Position numbers and translations under genes: made by a program. The notes beneath the pieces are model-generated. The model saw only the letters and a program-made list of their open reading frames with translations, ran no database searches and was not told the DNA's origin. A DNA stretch of 64,000 nt, from contig NZ_RHOD01000006.1 in the NCBI RefSeq assembly GCF_003946095.1, positions 53,063-117,062 on the forward strand, written 5' to 3'. The stretch is from Levilactobacillus lindianensis (lineage in GTDB: Bacteria > Bacillota > Bacilli > Lactobacillales > Lactobacillaceae). The stretch's first letter is position 1; every line of letters begins with the position of its first letter. This document shows, piece after piece, positions 1 through 8,013 of this stretch.

Positions 1-603
1 CTACCCTTCATTCAACACGCTGAAAAGAAGATCAGCCTGCCCGAAATCGCCAACTTTCTGGGATCCCATTATCAAGAGACCCCCTATGATCCCTTGGGTA
101 CGGGCACCGAAACGGAGCGGCATCAATTCAGAGCGGTGGGCCTTTCACGGACACAGAACTCCCACATTCTCCAACTCCGTCGCGATGTTGTCCCGATGTT
201 AGCCGGCATCGTTTGGCAATGCTTCGGGAACCCCGCCTTCAATCCCTACGTGCCCTTCTACGCCCAAGGCGACCAGTTCGCCGCTGCGTATGCCGCCGAC
301 AACACGGACTATCAGAGCGAGAATCCCTACTGGGCTAGCAAGCTACTCGACGTACTCAGTGAAAGCCACTATCACGAAAATCGCCAGGTTATTGACAACT
401 TCTTGGGATCGACTCAGGCCATGGGCTACCAACGCCTACAAGCAGGGGATGCCATTCCAACCCCCAATTCCGCTAGTCTCGGCAGTTTAAATGTTGACAC
501 GGCCGCCAAATATGCTGCCGCCATTCAGGCACAGGCCGGTAAATTAGTTCAAGCCAACGCCGCCCTTTCGGATCTGTCTTTTACCATGGATGCCAACCTG
601 TAA
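1..603 (+). CDS. pepD: C69-family dipeptidase, C-terminal part (partial)
   Basis: The reading frame is open from base 1 to TAA at 601-603, so about 200 C-terminal residues are present and the N-terminus is outside the window. The stretch around LRRDVVPMLAGIVWQCFG followed by FNPYVPFY matches the conserved C-terminal half of lactobacillar PepD/DipA-type dipeptidases, which are cytoplasmic Ntn-hydrolases that split a broad range of dipeptides. The catalytic N-terminal cysteine of the family cannot be seen here. The end is close to a new promoter at about 632-637, so the next gene is probably transcribed separately. Confidence 0.8.
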   Translation, partial: LPFIQHAEKKISLPEIANFLGSHYQETPYDPLGTGTETERHQFRAVGLSRTQNSHILQLRRDVVPMLAGIVWQCFGNPAFNPYVPFYAQGDQFAAAYAADNTDYQSENPYWASKLLDVLSESHYHENRQVIDNFLGSTQAMGYQRLQAGDAIPTPNSASLGSLNVDTAAKYAAAIQAQAGKLVQANAALSDLSFTMDANL

Positions 604-667
604 ATTGGTATCACTCAAAAGCCAAATGCGCTATAATGAATTTAAGCTAGCCCCGAAAGGAATGATT

Positions 668-910
668 ATGATGGATGAAATTGTACTTTTCAATCCCGGT
701 GACTCCATTGGGAATTTTCACGATTATCACGAGGCCGTACAGACCGCGCAGATTTATCAAGAACGCCATACAGAATCCGGTCACGTGGTCGTTGTTAAGA
801 GCGACAACGGTGCGCCGTCTTTCGATATTTTCTTAGCGGAGCAACAGCTGGATAATGGGCAAAAGAACCCGTCCACGAGCAAGCGTTACACAATCTCTAA
901 GAAACTTTAG
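668..910 (+). CDS. small conserved-type hypothetical protein
   Basis: An 80-residue soluble acidic protein with no recognised family. A GAAAGGA ribosome site at 655-661 is 6 nt from ATG 668 and 9 nt from ATG 671, so one of these is the start; the ORF can be read back to 590 but that part overlaps the dipeptidase. A perfect TATAAT -10 lies at 632-637, with no good -35. It is followed by a rho-independent terminator, so it is probably a single-gene transcript. The function is unknown. Confidence 0.6.
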   Translation: MMDEIVLFNPGDSIGNFHDYHEAVQTAQIYQERHTESGHVVVVKSDNGAPSFDIFLAEQQLDNGQKNPSTSKRYTISKKL

Positions 911-945
911 GGCGTCACGCAATTAGAAATTAACCCAGTCTGCAC

Positions 946-982
946 AAAAGGAGGTCGGCCATTTTGACGGACCTTCTTTTTT
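946..982 (+). terminator. rho-independent terminator of the small ORF
   Basis: The arms AAAAGGAGGTC and GGACCTTCTTTT pair (one imperfect position) and are followed by a T run. Confidence 0.6.
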
Positions 983-993
983 CTACGTGGAAA

Positions 994-1044
994 TAAAAAA
1001 TAGGAACCTCGATAAACGTTAATTTACCGAGATTCCTATTTTTT
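994..1044. terminator. bidirectional terminator downstream of tRNA-Leu
   Basis: AAAAAATAGGAACCTCG pairs with CGAGATTCCTATTTTTT (one bulge), with T runs on both strands. On the minus strand it lies directly after the tRNA-Leu(CAG) gene. Confidence 0.75.
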
Positions 1045-1070
1045 GTGAATCGTTCCAAATTGTTAACTGA

Positions 1071-1154
1071 TGCCCCGAGCAGGATTCGAACCTGTACTTG
1101 ATCACTCAAACAGCGACCTGAACGCTGCGCGTCTGCCAGTTCCGCCATCGGGGC
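1071..1154 (-). tRNA. tRNA-Leu(CAG)
   Basis: The minus strand folds as a class II tRNA: acceptor GCCCCGA/TCGGGGC, anticodon stem CAGCG/CGCTG with loop TTCAGGT (anticodon CAG), a long variable arm and T-loop TTCGAAT. CCA is not encoded. It stands alone, away from the large tRNA operon at the other end of the window. Confidence 0.95.
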
Positions 1155-1216
1155 AACTCAACAACAAGTAATATATTACACTATCCGTGAATAAATGTGA
1201 ACCCTTTTATTCAGAT

Positions 1217-1501
1217 TTATTTTTTCTGCGGGAATTTAACCGCGGTCCCATAACCATGAACCACTAAAAATTTCGGTGCCACACTCATCCGGACCACCTC
1301 TGTATTGAAGCGAACTTCGATTAAACCGTCTGCACCGGCTTCCTGAGCCTGCTTCATCAATTTCTGCTTAACCGCATCAAATAAATCGTCAAATAAAGAA
1401 AATTCATCAGGCTTCTCAGAACGCATCATCGCGTGTTGTGTCGCCGTCATAATCCCTTGAATCTCGTGAGCCCGGTTGAGGCCACCCGTTGTCATAAACA
1501 T
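1217..1501 (-). CDS. YbjQ-like (UPF0145/DUF74) protein
   Basis: A 94-residue protein whose second half (GADGLIEVRFNTEVV then YGTAVKF) matches the end of the YbjQ/UPF0145 family, a small pentamer-forming fold of unknown function, while the N-terminal part is shortened and divergent. A clear AGGAGG (1515-1510) sits 8 nt before the ATG. The stop of the upstream vanZ-like gene overlaps this ribosome site, so the two are probably translationally coupled. A more typical paralogue lies at 15309-15629. Confidence 0.65.
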   Translation of the reverse strand: MFMTTGGLNRAHEIQGIMTATQHAMMRSEKPDEFSLFDDLFDAVKQKLMKQAQEAGADGLIEVRFNTEVVRMSVAPKFLVVHGYGTAVKFPQKK

Positions 1502-1506
1502 TGCAC

Positions 1507-2010
1507 TTACCTCCTAAGTTCTTCTCGTCGTTGTCCCCATGCGAAGATAAGGGCCCCCAGGACTACCCCCAACGCATTAGTCAGGACATCATTAATATCG
1601 ACCCATCGATCCAGGCCAACTAGATAATTACCAAGCGCTTGTCCAGCTTCTAACGTCACGCCAATTGCAAGGCCTACCACCAACCACTGGGGCCAACGAC
1701 CACCAAAATTCCAACGCCACAGTATCCCTTGTGGCATCGTCATGACGATATTCAGCCAAAACGAAGCATCAATTCCCGCGGGCTGTAAGGGCCATAACAC
1801 CCAGATGCCATTGGCCCAATGGAAAGTCTGAATATCTGCAACCTGAGACCCTAGCGTCACCGTAACGGGGGTCCAAGTCAGCGCTGCCAGGCCCCAACAA
1901 CCCAACCACCACCAAAGTCGCGGCCAGTTACGCTGCCGCCCGGCTTTCAGTGTTAAACCCAGAAGAGCCAAGCTAACCAAAATGAATGGTAACCAACGCA
2001 TCATTGGCAT
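1507..2010 (-). CDS. VanZ-family membrane protein
   Basis: A 167-residue polytopic membrane protein with about five hydrophobic segments and the C-terminal signature DINDVLTNALGVVLG, which is diagnostic of the VanZ-like family. In enterococci VanZ gives low-level teicoplanin resistance, but the role of stand-alone homologues is unclear. A run of G bases precedes the start; ATGs at codons 1, 3 and 4 are all possible. It forms an operon with the downstream YbjQ-like gene. Confidence 0.8.
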   Translation of the reverse strand: MPMMRWLPFILVSLALLGLTLKAGRQRNWPRLWWWLGCWGLAALTWTPVTVTLGSQVADIQTFHWANGIWVLWPLQPAGIDASFWLNIVMTMPQGILWRWNFGGRWPQWLVVGLAIGVTLEAGQALGNYLVGLDRWVDINDVLTNALGVVLGALIFAWGQRREELRR

Positions 2011-2332
2011 TCCCCCCCTTTATACCCTTAGTATACTGATTCTTCGGTCCATCGACAATGCTTATTATGAGCCATCCAGGCCCCAGCCAGCGATACTCCG
2101 CCCACCGCTATTTTAGGCACCTCGACTAAACCGTAACGGTTGAATTCAAGTCAAATCAGCACACCTTTGCCAGCAAAAACTCAGCAAATTCTAAGTTGTT
2201 AATTATCATTCTCATAAAATTTATCTTTTTATGACAACCTCTTCTGGTATACTAAAGCCAGTTAGCGACCCAATTCGATTGTTTTCTTGTCTAACCTCTA
2301 GGTGGGCAAAAAAATCAATTCATCAATAATCA

Positions 2333-2447
2333 TTGCACTCACCAGTCTACATGCTATATAATCGTTTTGACGTGAGGTTGACGATCTCCAGTGGGTTAAC
2401 GGTCACGCCGTCACCCAACTGGCTGTCAGCAAGGTTAGTTCCTTGCT
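2333..2447 (+). promoter_or_regulatory. upstream promoter and hairpin-rich leader before ohrR
   Basis: TTGCAC (2333-2338) and TATAAT (2357-2362) with an 18-bp spacer form a good promoter. The transcript would contain a hairpin at about 2390-2420 (CCAGT..GGGT/ACCC..ACTGG around ACGG/CCGT) and a second, AGCAAGG/CCTTGCT, at 2428-2446. No T run follows. It is either a second ohrR promoter with a structured leader or a short noncoding RNA. The rest of the 490-bp gap (2011-2332) shows nothing clear. Confidence 0.35.
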
Positions 2448-2471
2448 AATAACAATTTAATTGTATACAAT
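2443..2471 (+). promoter_or_regulatory. ohrR promoter overlapping an OhrR-type operator
   Basis: TTGCTA (2443-2448) and TACAAT (2466-2471) are spaced by 17 bp. The spacer and -10 carry overlapping dyads: ACAATT-T-AATTGT (2452-2464) and ATTGTATACAAT (2460-2471). The half-sites match the TACAATT/AATTGTA boxes known for Bacillus OhrR. The position implies autorepression. Confidence 0.75.
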
Positions 2472-2503
2472 ATTCTGAAAGTATTTGAAAGGAGGCCTGT
2501 GCC

Positions 2504-2977
2504 ATGCCAAAGGTTCCGCCAGTCTTACTCGACCAGCAACTTTGCTTCTCGATCTATTCCGCTAGCAAGAAGTTTAATCACTTCTACCAGAGTGCCCTTG
2601 CCCCATTCAGCCTGACCTACCCGCAATACATTGCGATGTTGGTTTTGTGGGAGGACGCCCCCCTGACCGTTCACCAGCTTGGTGAACGCTTAGAGCTTGA
2701 TAGTGGTACCTTAACGCCACTGCTAAAACGGCTCGAAAAACAAGGTTGGGTCAGTCGCGTTCGTAGCCAAACCGATGAACGCCAGGTGTTAATTCACTTA
2801 ACCGAAATGGCTACAGCCAAACGTGAAGAAGTCTATTCTCGAATCGGCCAATGCCAAACCTTGTTAGGAATGTCCGACGAGGAGATCGACGAGACGATGG
2901 CTGAATTGGCCACCGTCAAGTCCCAGTTAGATAACGTCAGTCGCCAACGACTGATTACCAAGAACATCGATAACTAA
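2504..2977 (+). CDS. ohrR: OhrR, MarR-family organic peroxide sensor
   Basis: A 157-residue MarR-type winged-helix repressor. The N-terminus LDQQLCFSIYSASK carries the single reactive cysteine that OhrR proteins oxidise on sensing organic hydroperoxides, and LDSGTLTPLLKRLE is the OhrR-type recognition helix, followed by a wing with DERQVLIHLT. The ribosome site AAAGGAGG lies upstream of ATG 2504. The operator overlaps its own promoter. No ohr peroxidase gene is adjacent (the next gene is a convergent CPBP protease), so its main target must lie elsewhere. A strong terminator follows. Confidence 0.88.
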   Translation: MPKVPPVLLDQQLCFSIYSASKKFNHFYQSALAPFSLTYPQYIAMLVLWEDAPLTVHQLGERLELDSGTLTPLLKRLEKQGWVSRVRSQTDERQVLIHLTEMATAKREEVYSRIGQCQTLLGMSDEEIDETMAELATVKSQLDNVSRQRLITKNIDN

Positions 2978-3007
2978 AGAACGTGCATCCAAGTTTGGAA
3001 ACACTAA

Positions 3008-3038
3008 AGGGTCTGGGATTTCCCCAGACCCTTTTTTT
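3008..3038 (+). terminator. ohrR terminator
   Basis: AGGGTCTGGGG and CCCCAGACCCT pair around ATTT and are followed by a run of T. Confidence 0.85.
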
Positions 3039-3711
3039 AATGAATGGTGGTCACCATGGCCAACATGGCAATTAAATTATTAAAACCATGCATAAAGATC
3101 GTTGTTTGCAGCTTACCTGTCTTACGGTAAACGTACGCGAAGGTCCCACCCATGATGGCATAAATGAGCCAACTGATCGGATTGTCACTTTGATGAACTA
3201 ACGAGAAGACCACACCACTCACGATAATCGGTAACCAAAAGTGGTCCTTAGAAAAACAACCACTCATTAAAATCCCGCGAAAAGTTAACTCCTCCAGAAC
3301 CGGTGACGCCAACACGGCCGTCAGACTTAACATGATTAATGACAGCGGACTCTTTCCCAGAATTGTAGCAATTAAGTCATTATTTTTGGTCCCAGTTTCC
3401 TTAAAAATCACGATGTTCGCAACGTTTAGGCTCATTTCAACCACCATCATAAAGACGTAGCCTTTCACCATGAGGCCCCAGTCAGAGCCGGTTAAACGTT
3501 GCCATTTTCCCGGGACCATCCCCCGATAAATCCACAGACCAATGCCAATTGCCACGGTGAACCCAGCCACGTAGATGACCGCCCAAATGGCCTGCTGCCA
3601 GGTTGCCCCACGACTCAAGAAGGCCAAGGGTATCTGAACAATCGTGACGAGAATTAACATAACCACGAACCAACCGATGTTTTTTAAGCTTTTTAACTGT
3701 TTAAAGTTCAC
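3037..3711 (-). CDS. CPBP (Abi/CAAX) intramembrane metalloprotease
   Basis: A 224-residue membrane protein with seven to eight hydrophobic segments. The three CPBP motifs are present in order: EELTFRG (EExxxR), FSLVHQ and the HGFNN motif near the C-terminus, which supply the glutamates and histidines of the glutamic/metal-type active site. In lactobacilli such proteins are often linked to bacteriocin self-immunity, but no bacteriocin gene is nearby. A single gene convergent with ohrR. Confidence 0.85.
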   Translation of the reverse strand: MNFKQLKSLKNIGWFVVMLILVTIVQIPLAFLSRGATWQQAIWAVIYVAGFTVAIGIGLWIYRGMVPGKWQRLTGSDWGLMVKGYVFMMVVEMSLNVANIVIFKETGTKNNDLIATILGKSPLSLIMLSLTAVLASPVLEELTFRGILMSGCFSKDHFWLPIIVSGVVFSLVHQSDNPISWLIYAIMGGTFAYVYRKTGKLQTTIFMHGFNNLIAMLAMVTTIH

Positions 3712-3960
3712 AATATCCGTCCTTTGTTGGCTCGCTTAACTAACCGTGGAACAGCCCGTAGAATCCCACGATCCGTTACTTCCGATTAGTCAGCAAAACC
3801 CAATTTTCTTGTTATTAATATTTTAATGGCATTTTTTCTCATTATGCGGTACTATATGGTTGCGGGCAAGTTTGAACTAAACTTCAGCTTGCGCGTGAGG
3901 CTTCTGTCCTCATTCAACAGACAGATTTCATTTTACTCCCCCAAAGTAGATGAAATTTTT

Positions 3961-3986
3961 ACAACATAATCCCCCAATTATGTTGT
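3961..3986. repeat. perfect 10-bp inverted repeat
   Basis: ACAACATAAT and ATTATGTTGT surround CCCCCA at the end of the minus-strand gene. No T run follows directly, so it may be a weak terminator or an mRNA 3'-end stabiliser. The 265-bp gap up to 3711 holds AT-rich DNA with no ORF. Confidence 0.4.
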
Positions 3987-4274
3987 AACCTTACTCTTTG
4001 GCCATTGCGACTTATCGTAATGGCTTTTTTTGTGTCGTTTTTTCTTCTGGCTCTTCTTGCTGCTTCGACGGTCGCTGGAGAATCGGTGCGATGACCGACC
4101 AGCGTTTAAAGAGAATCCGACAATCCCAGTCGTAGTCAAGGTAAAACCAACCAGACTCACGGCGGCCTGCGCCCAAGCCCCGGAAACCCAGTGCGTAGCA
4201 ATCCACACTGTAGCCAGGATAATGACCACAGTTAACCCCACAATTAGACTCACTGTTCGAATGAATTTTGCCAC
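3978..4274 (-). CDS. small two-TM membrane protein with basic tail
   Basis: 98 residues: two hydrophobic segments (about residues 8-28 and 33-55) followed by a Lys/Arg/Ser/His-rich hydrophilic tail. The frame can be read from a TTG at 4292, but AGAGGA is placed 9 nt before GTG 4274 (protein MAKFIRTV...), which I take as the start. The family is not recognised. The gene diverges from the GH65 operon across a 263-bp region holding a cre site. Confidence 0.55.
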   Translation of the reverse strand: MAKFIRTVSLIVGLTVVIILATVWIATHWVSGAWAQAAVSLVGFTLTTTGIVGFSLNAGRSSHRFSSDRRSSKKSQKKKRHKKSHYDKSQWPKSKVTT

Positions 4275-4391
4275 GTCATCACTTCCTCTCAACTGTCATT
4301 GGTCAAATCTTACCACGTTTTCGACCCGTCTCACAATCTGTTTTCACTGGCACCATCAGCCTGACCGTTCAGCGAGCACTCGACGAAAAAG

Positions 4392-4430
4392 TGCAATCGT
4401 TTGCATTTGCGTGATACCGGCATTTATAAT
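4392..4430 (+). promoter_or_regulatory. cre site overlapping the GH65 operon promoter
   Basis: TGCAATCGTTTGCA (4392-4405) fits the CcpA cre consensus TGNAANCGNWWNCA at every position. It overlaps the -35 TTGCAT (4401-4406), which is 18 bp from TATAAT (4425-4430). This predicts carbon catabolite repression of the downstream operon. Confidence 0.8.
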
Positions 4431-4537
4431 AATACTTATTTTGCGTCAATAGAGGGTGATTAATTGCTAATTAACAGGGGGTAGCCTAAGATTAATAGTG
4501 AATGATTGTGCAAATAATTATATAGAAAGGAAGACGA

Positions 4538-7261
4538 TTGGGTTTGAAAATTATTACGTTACACGTTTCAGATGACGCCCTTCAGGTCAGCTATGCCCCT
4601 GCTGGAAAGCCGGCGGCCCAACGCGAGTTCACTATCGCTTACAATACGGACCAAAGTATCGGTGAAAACCTTGAAAATTTGCGGGTACGCTTAGTGGGTC
4701 TCGACGTGGATGCCGCAGTGGTCGATAACGCCCTGAGTTATCCCTTCTCCGACACCGTCGTCGGGATTAACCACCAACGAATTGATATTGGTTTAGCAAT
4801 TACCAACATGCTCAACATCCCCGTAGTCAGCAGCCAAGCGATTGCCGACCAAGGACTAGAAGATGCCCTGGCTAGCAAGCGCGAATACCTCAGTTGGCAC
4901 CTGGATTACTATGGACAGTACGCTGGTAAACGAAACTACGGGCAAGAGGCCATGTTAACTGTGGGCAACGGCTTCTTTGGCCTGCGCGGAGCCTATACCG
5001 AAGCTCACGCCGATGCCGACAACTATCCCGGCATGTACACAGCAGGTCTGTATGACCAACTGACAACTAATATTAACGGTCGCCAGGTCGTTAATGAAGA
5101 TCTGGTCAACCTGCCAAACGCCCAAGCCTTAACGTTTGGGGTGGATCATCAAAATCCATTTCAGATTCGGAACAGTGATATTCAAGACATCTATCGTAGT
5201 CTGGATCTTCACACGGGAGCGTTGACCACAACCATGCTGGTTCAACTCTCCACCGGCCATACGTTGCAGATCAAGACAACCAAGCTTGCCAATATGACTG
5301 ACTGGCACCGAATGGCTATTCGTTACAGCGTCACACCCCTTAACTTCTCCGGGTCCCTTCAGATTTATTCTGAAATCGACGGGAGCGTTGTCAACGGTAA
5401 CGTCGAACGGTATCGGGCTTTCAATCAACGTCATATCCAGGTAACCGGCACCAGTCGCCAACCCGACACGATTTTCTTAGAGGGTCAGACCCAGTCGTCG
5501 AAAGTTCCCTTTATCTTCGGATCACGGTTAACTGGTCCTGGCGAGGCCTTGGATGCCCCCATTGACATCCGCCCTCATGCTGAACAGCACATTCAACAGA
5601 TGCGCTCGGTTGCGGTTCAACCCAACCAGACTTATACCTTCGAGAAAAATGTGGTCTTCTTCACTGGCCGCGAAACAACCAGTCCCCTGGATCAAGCGGC
5701 TGCGACAGAGATTAACGCCGCCACCTTTGCCGACACCCTCACCAGCAATACCCATTATTGGGAGAAACGTTGGCAAGGTGCGGATATCCAAATCACTGGC
5801 GATATCACCGCGCAAAAATTAACGCGCGTCAACTTATACCACCTCTTCTCAGCCACCCAAGCCATTGCCTCAGGTAAAATTGATGCCTCCGTCAATGCAC
5901 GGGGGCTCGACGGGGAAGCCTACCGGGGACACGTCTTCTGGGACGAAATGTTCGATCTTCCCGTCTACGCCTTACACGACCCCGAGCTGGCAAAACAGCT
6001 TCTCATGTACCGTTACCGCCGCCTAGATGCCGCCAAAAAGAATGCTCAGGCTGATGGTGACGACGGGGCCATGTATCCTTGGCAATCCGGCGAGTTCGGT
6101 GACGAACAATCGCAAGTCGTCCACCTGAACCCCCTGACGAATTCCTGGGATCCCGACTACTCCTCGCTTCAGCGGCATGTTTCCTTGGCCGTGGCTTACA
6201 ACGTCATTATGTATACCCACATCACAGGCGATCACAGCTTCATGACCGCGTATGGTTTAGAGATGTTGAGTGAAATTTCCAAGTTCTGGCTCAGCCGGGC
6301 CAAATTGAATTCACAGACCCATCGTTACACGATTGATCGCGTCATGGGACCAGATGAATTCCACGAAAATTATCCGAATGCCGACAGTACCGGGCTGGCT
6401 GACAATGCTTATACCAACCTCATGGTCACCTGGCTCTTCAACCAGGTTCGCACCTTACGTCACGAACTACCCGCTAAAGCGGTCGCTGCTACTGACCGCA
6501 AGACCGGCTGGACGGCCCAAACAACCGACCAGTTAAAAGACGTCAGTCACCACCTGCGACTCGACATCAGTTCGGCGGGAATCATCGGACAATTTGCCGG
6601 CTACTTCAAGCTTCCCCGACTGGACTTCACCAAATATCAGAAGAAGTACGGCGACATCTCCCGGATGGACCGGATCTTGAAGGCCGAGGGAAAGACGCCC
6701 GACGCCTACCAAGTCGCCAAACAAGCTGATGCCTTAATGGCATTCTACAGCCTCGATGAACAACAGGTCTTCGGTCTCTTGGACCAACTGGGTTATCACC
6801 TGCCAAAAGGCGCTTTCGACAAGAACCTCCAGTTCTACCTCGACCGAACAACCCATGGTTCCACGCTCTCTCGTGTCGTCTACGCTGTTTTAACAGCAAT
6901 GGCGGGTAACATGGACCAGTCGTGGAAACTCTTCTCACAGGCCCTTCTATCGGACTATTACGACATCCAAGGTGGAACCACTGCCGAAGGAATTCACCTA
7001 GGCGTCATGGGAGCCGTCACCCTCATGACCACCCGACACTATGCAGGGGTGGATATCTTAGCCCCTAAATTGTCGGTTAACCCCCACTTGCCGGCTACCT
7101 GGCAACGGTTGGACTTCGCCCAACTCATTCGGGGCATCCGGTATCACTTCACGATTGACCACCAGCACGTTCAGGTCACCGCAGATAAAGCAGCCGACTT
7201 AACAATTGGTGATCAGACCATAACGTTAAAACCAAACCAAACACAAACTATTTCATATTAA
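4538..7261 (+). CDS. GH65 alpha-glucoside phosphorylase (maltose/kojibiose phosphorylase type)
   Basis: A 907-residue cytoplasmic enzyme. From about residue 115 it is a typical GH65 protein: super-sandwich N-domain, then an (alpha/alpha)6 barrel with GPDEFHENY carrying the catalytic acid Glu at about residue 606 and DNAYTN after it, then the GG(T)TAEGIHLG segment of the phosphate/sugar site. Such enzymes split an alpha-linked glucose disaccharide with phosphate to beta-glucose 1-phosphate and glucose. The next gene encodes the beta-phosphoglucomutase that uses this product. The N-terminal 110 residues are extra compared with the roughly 750-residue classical maltose phosphorylases. The start is TTG 4538 (AGAAAGGA upstream) or TTG 4544. 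The exact disaccharide is not decidable from sequence. Confidence 0.85.
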   Translation: MGLKIITLHVSDDALQVSYAPAGKPAAQREFTIAYNTDQSIGENLENLRVRLVGLDVDAAVVDNALSYPFSDTVVGINHQRIDIGLAITNMLNIPVVSSQAIADQGLEDALASKREYLSWHLDYYGQYAGKRNYGQEAMLTVGNGFFGLRGAYTEAHADADNYPGMYTAGLYDQLTTNINGRQVVNEDLVNLPNAQALTFGVDHQNPFQIRNSDIQDIYRSLDLHTGALTTTMLVQLSTGHTLQIKTTKLANMTDWHRMAIRYSVTPLNFSGSLQIYSEIDGSVVNGNVERYRAFNQRHIQVTGTSRQPDTIFLEGQTQSSKVPFIFGSRLTGPGEALDAPIDIRPHAEQHIQQMRSVAVQPNQTYTFEKNVVFFTGRETTSPLDQAAATEINAATFADTLTSNTHYWEKRWQGADIQITGDITAQKLTRVNLYHLFSATQAIASGKIDASVNARGLDGEAYRGHVFWDEMFDLPVYALHDPELAKQLLMYRYRRLDAAKKNAQADGDDGAMYPWQSGEFGDEQSQVVHLNPLTNSWDPDYSSLQRHVSLAVAYNVIMYTHITGDHSFMTAYGLEMLSEISKFWLSRAKLNSQTHRYTIDRVMGPDEFHENYPNADSTGLADNAYTNLMVTWLFNQVRTLRHELPAKAVAATDRKTGWTAQTTDQLKDVSHHLRLDISSAGIIGQFAGYFKLPRLDFTKYQKKYGDISRMDRILKAEGKTPDAYQVAKQADALMAFYSLDEQQVFGLLDQLGYHLPKGAFDKNLQFYLDRTTHGSTLSRVVYAVLTAMAGNMDQSWKLFSQALLSDYYDIQGGTTAEGIHLGVMGAVTLMTTRHYAGVDILAPKLSVNPHLPATWQRLDFAQLIRGIRYHFTIDHQHVQVTADKAADLTIGDQTITLKPNQTQTISY

Positions 7262-7271
7262 GGAGTTTTCA

Positions 7272-7946
7272 ATGATGACTAAATTTGCGGATATTAAGGG
7301 TTTTGTCTTTGACTTAGACGGTGTCATTACGGACACCTCCGTCTTACATGGTAATGCCTGGCACCAACTCGCCGATTCGCTCGGTGTGAGCTGGAATGAA
7401 GACCTTGCCAACGGGCTCAAGGGAATCAGTCGCATGGACTCTCTTGAAATGATTCTGAAGTCTGGCCATAAGGAAAATGACTACACCCAAGACCAGAAGG
7501 TGGCCCTAGCTACTCAGAAGAACGACAATTATGTGGCCGAGGTGAACAAGATGACCCCCGCCAACATTTTGCCAGGAATGAAGGCCTTCCTGGATGACCT
7601 ACGGGATAAGGGCTACCGGCTCTCACTAGCCTCGGCCTCCAAGAACGCTCCCCGTGTCCTCGACAAGCTGCAATTGGCCGACTACTTTCCCAAGATCGTT
7701 GACCCAGCCAGCCTAACCCATGGTAAGCCAGATCCCGAAATCTACACCAAGGGTGCGCAGGTACTCAACCTTGATCCGGCGCAGTGCATTGGGGTCGAAG
7801 ATGCCGCTGCCGGTGTGCAAGCGATCAATGCTGCCGGAGAAGTTTCACTCGGCATCGGGGATGCCCACGAATTGGCAGCCGCCGACATGGTCTTTGCCAA
7901 CACGGCCAGTGTCACTCTCGCTAACATTGCTCAAAAATTAAATTAA
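7272..7946 (+). CDS. pgmB: beta-phosphoglucomutase
   Basis: A 224-residue HAD-superfamily enzyme that converts beta-glucose 1-phosphate to glucose 6-phosphate. FDLDGVITDT carries the nucleophile Asp and the acid/base Asp two residues later; the cap domain has the family pattern GISRMDSLE; SLASASKNAP is motif II; GKPDPEIY and GVEDAAAGVQAI give motifs III and IV. AAGGAG is correctly spaced from ATG 7272, 10 nt after the GH65 stop, so both form one cre-controlled operon that routes both halves of the disaccharide to glycolysis. Confidence 0.92.
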   Translation: MMTKFADIKGFVFDLDGVITDTSVLHGNAWHQLADSLGVSWNEDLANGLKGISRMDSLEMILKSGHKENDYTQDQKVALATQKNDNYVAEVNKMTPANILPGMKAFLDDLRDKGYRLSLASASKNAPRVLDKLQLADYFPKIVDPASLTHGKPDPEIYTKGAQVLNLDPAQCIGVEDAAAGVQAINAAGEVSLGIGDAHELAAADMVFANTASVTLANIAQKLN

Positions 7947-7960
7947 TTCTCATTACCACA

Positions 7961-8001
7961 AAAACGGTGTCACTACTTGAAAAAAGTAATGACACCGTTT
8001 T
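7961..8001. terminator. bidirectional terminator between convergent genes
   Basis: AAAACGGTGTCA pairs with TGACACCGTTTT. It serves pgmB and the opposing phosphatase gene. Confidence 0.85.
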
Positions 8002-8013
8002 AATCTGAAAAAT

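Noticed and set aside
930..1148. 72-residue minus-strand ORF
   Set aside because: It runs through tRNA-Leu(CAG) and its terminator.
6627..6938. Minus-strand ORFs inside the GH65 gene
   Set aside because: Shadows of a high-quality coding frame, no ribosome sites.
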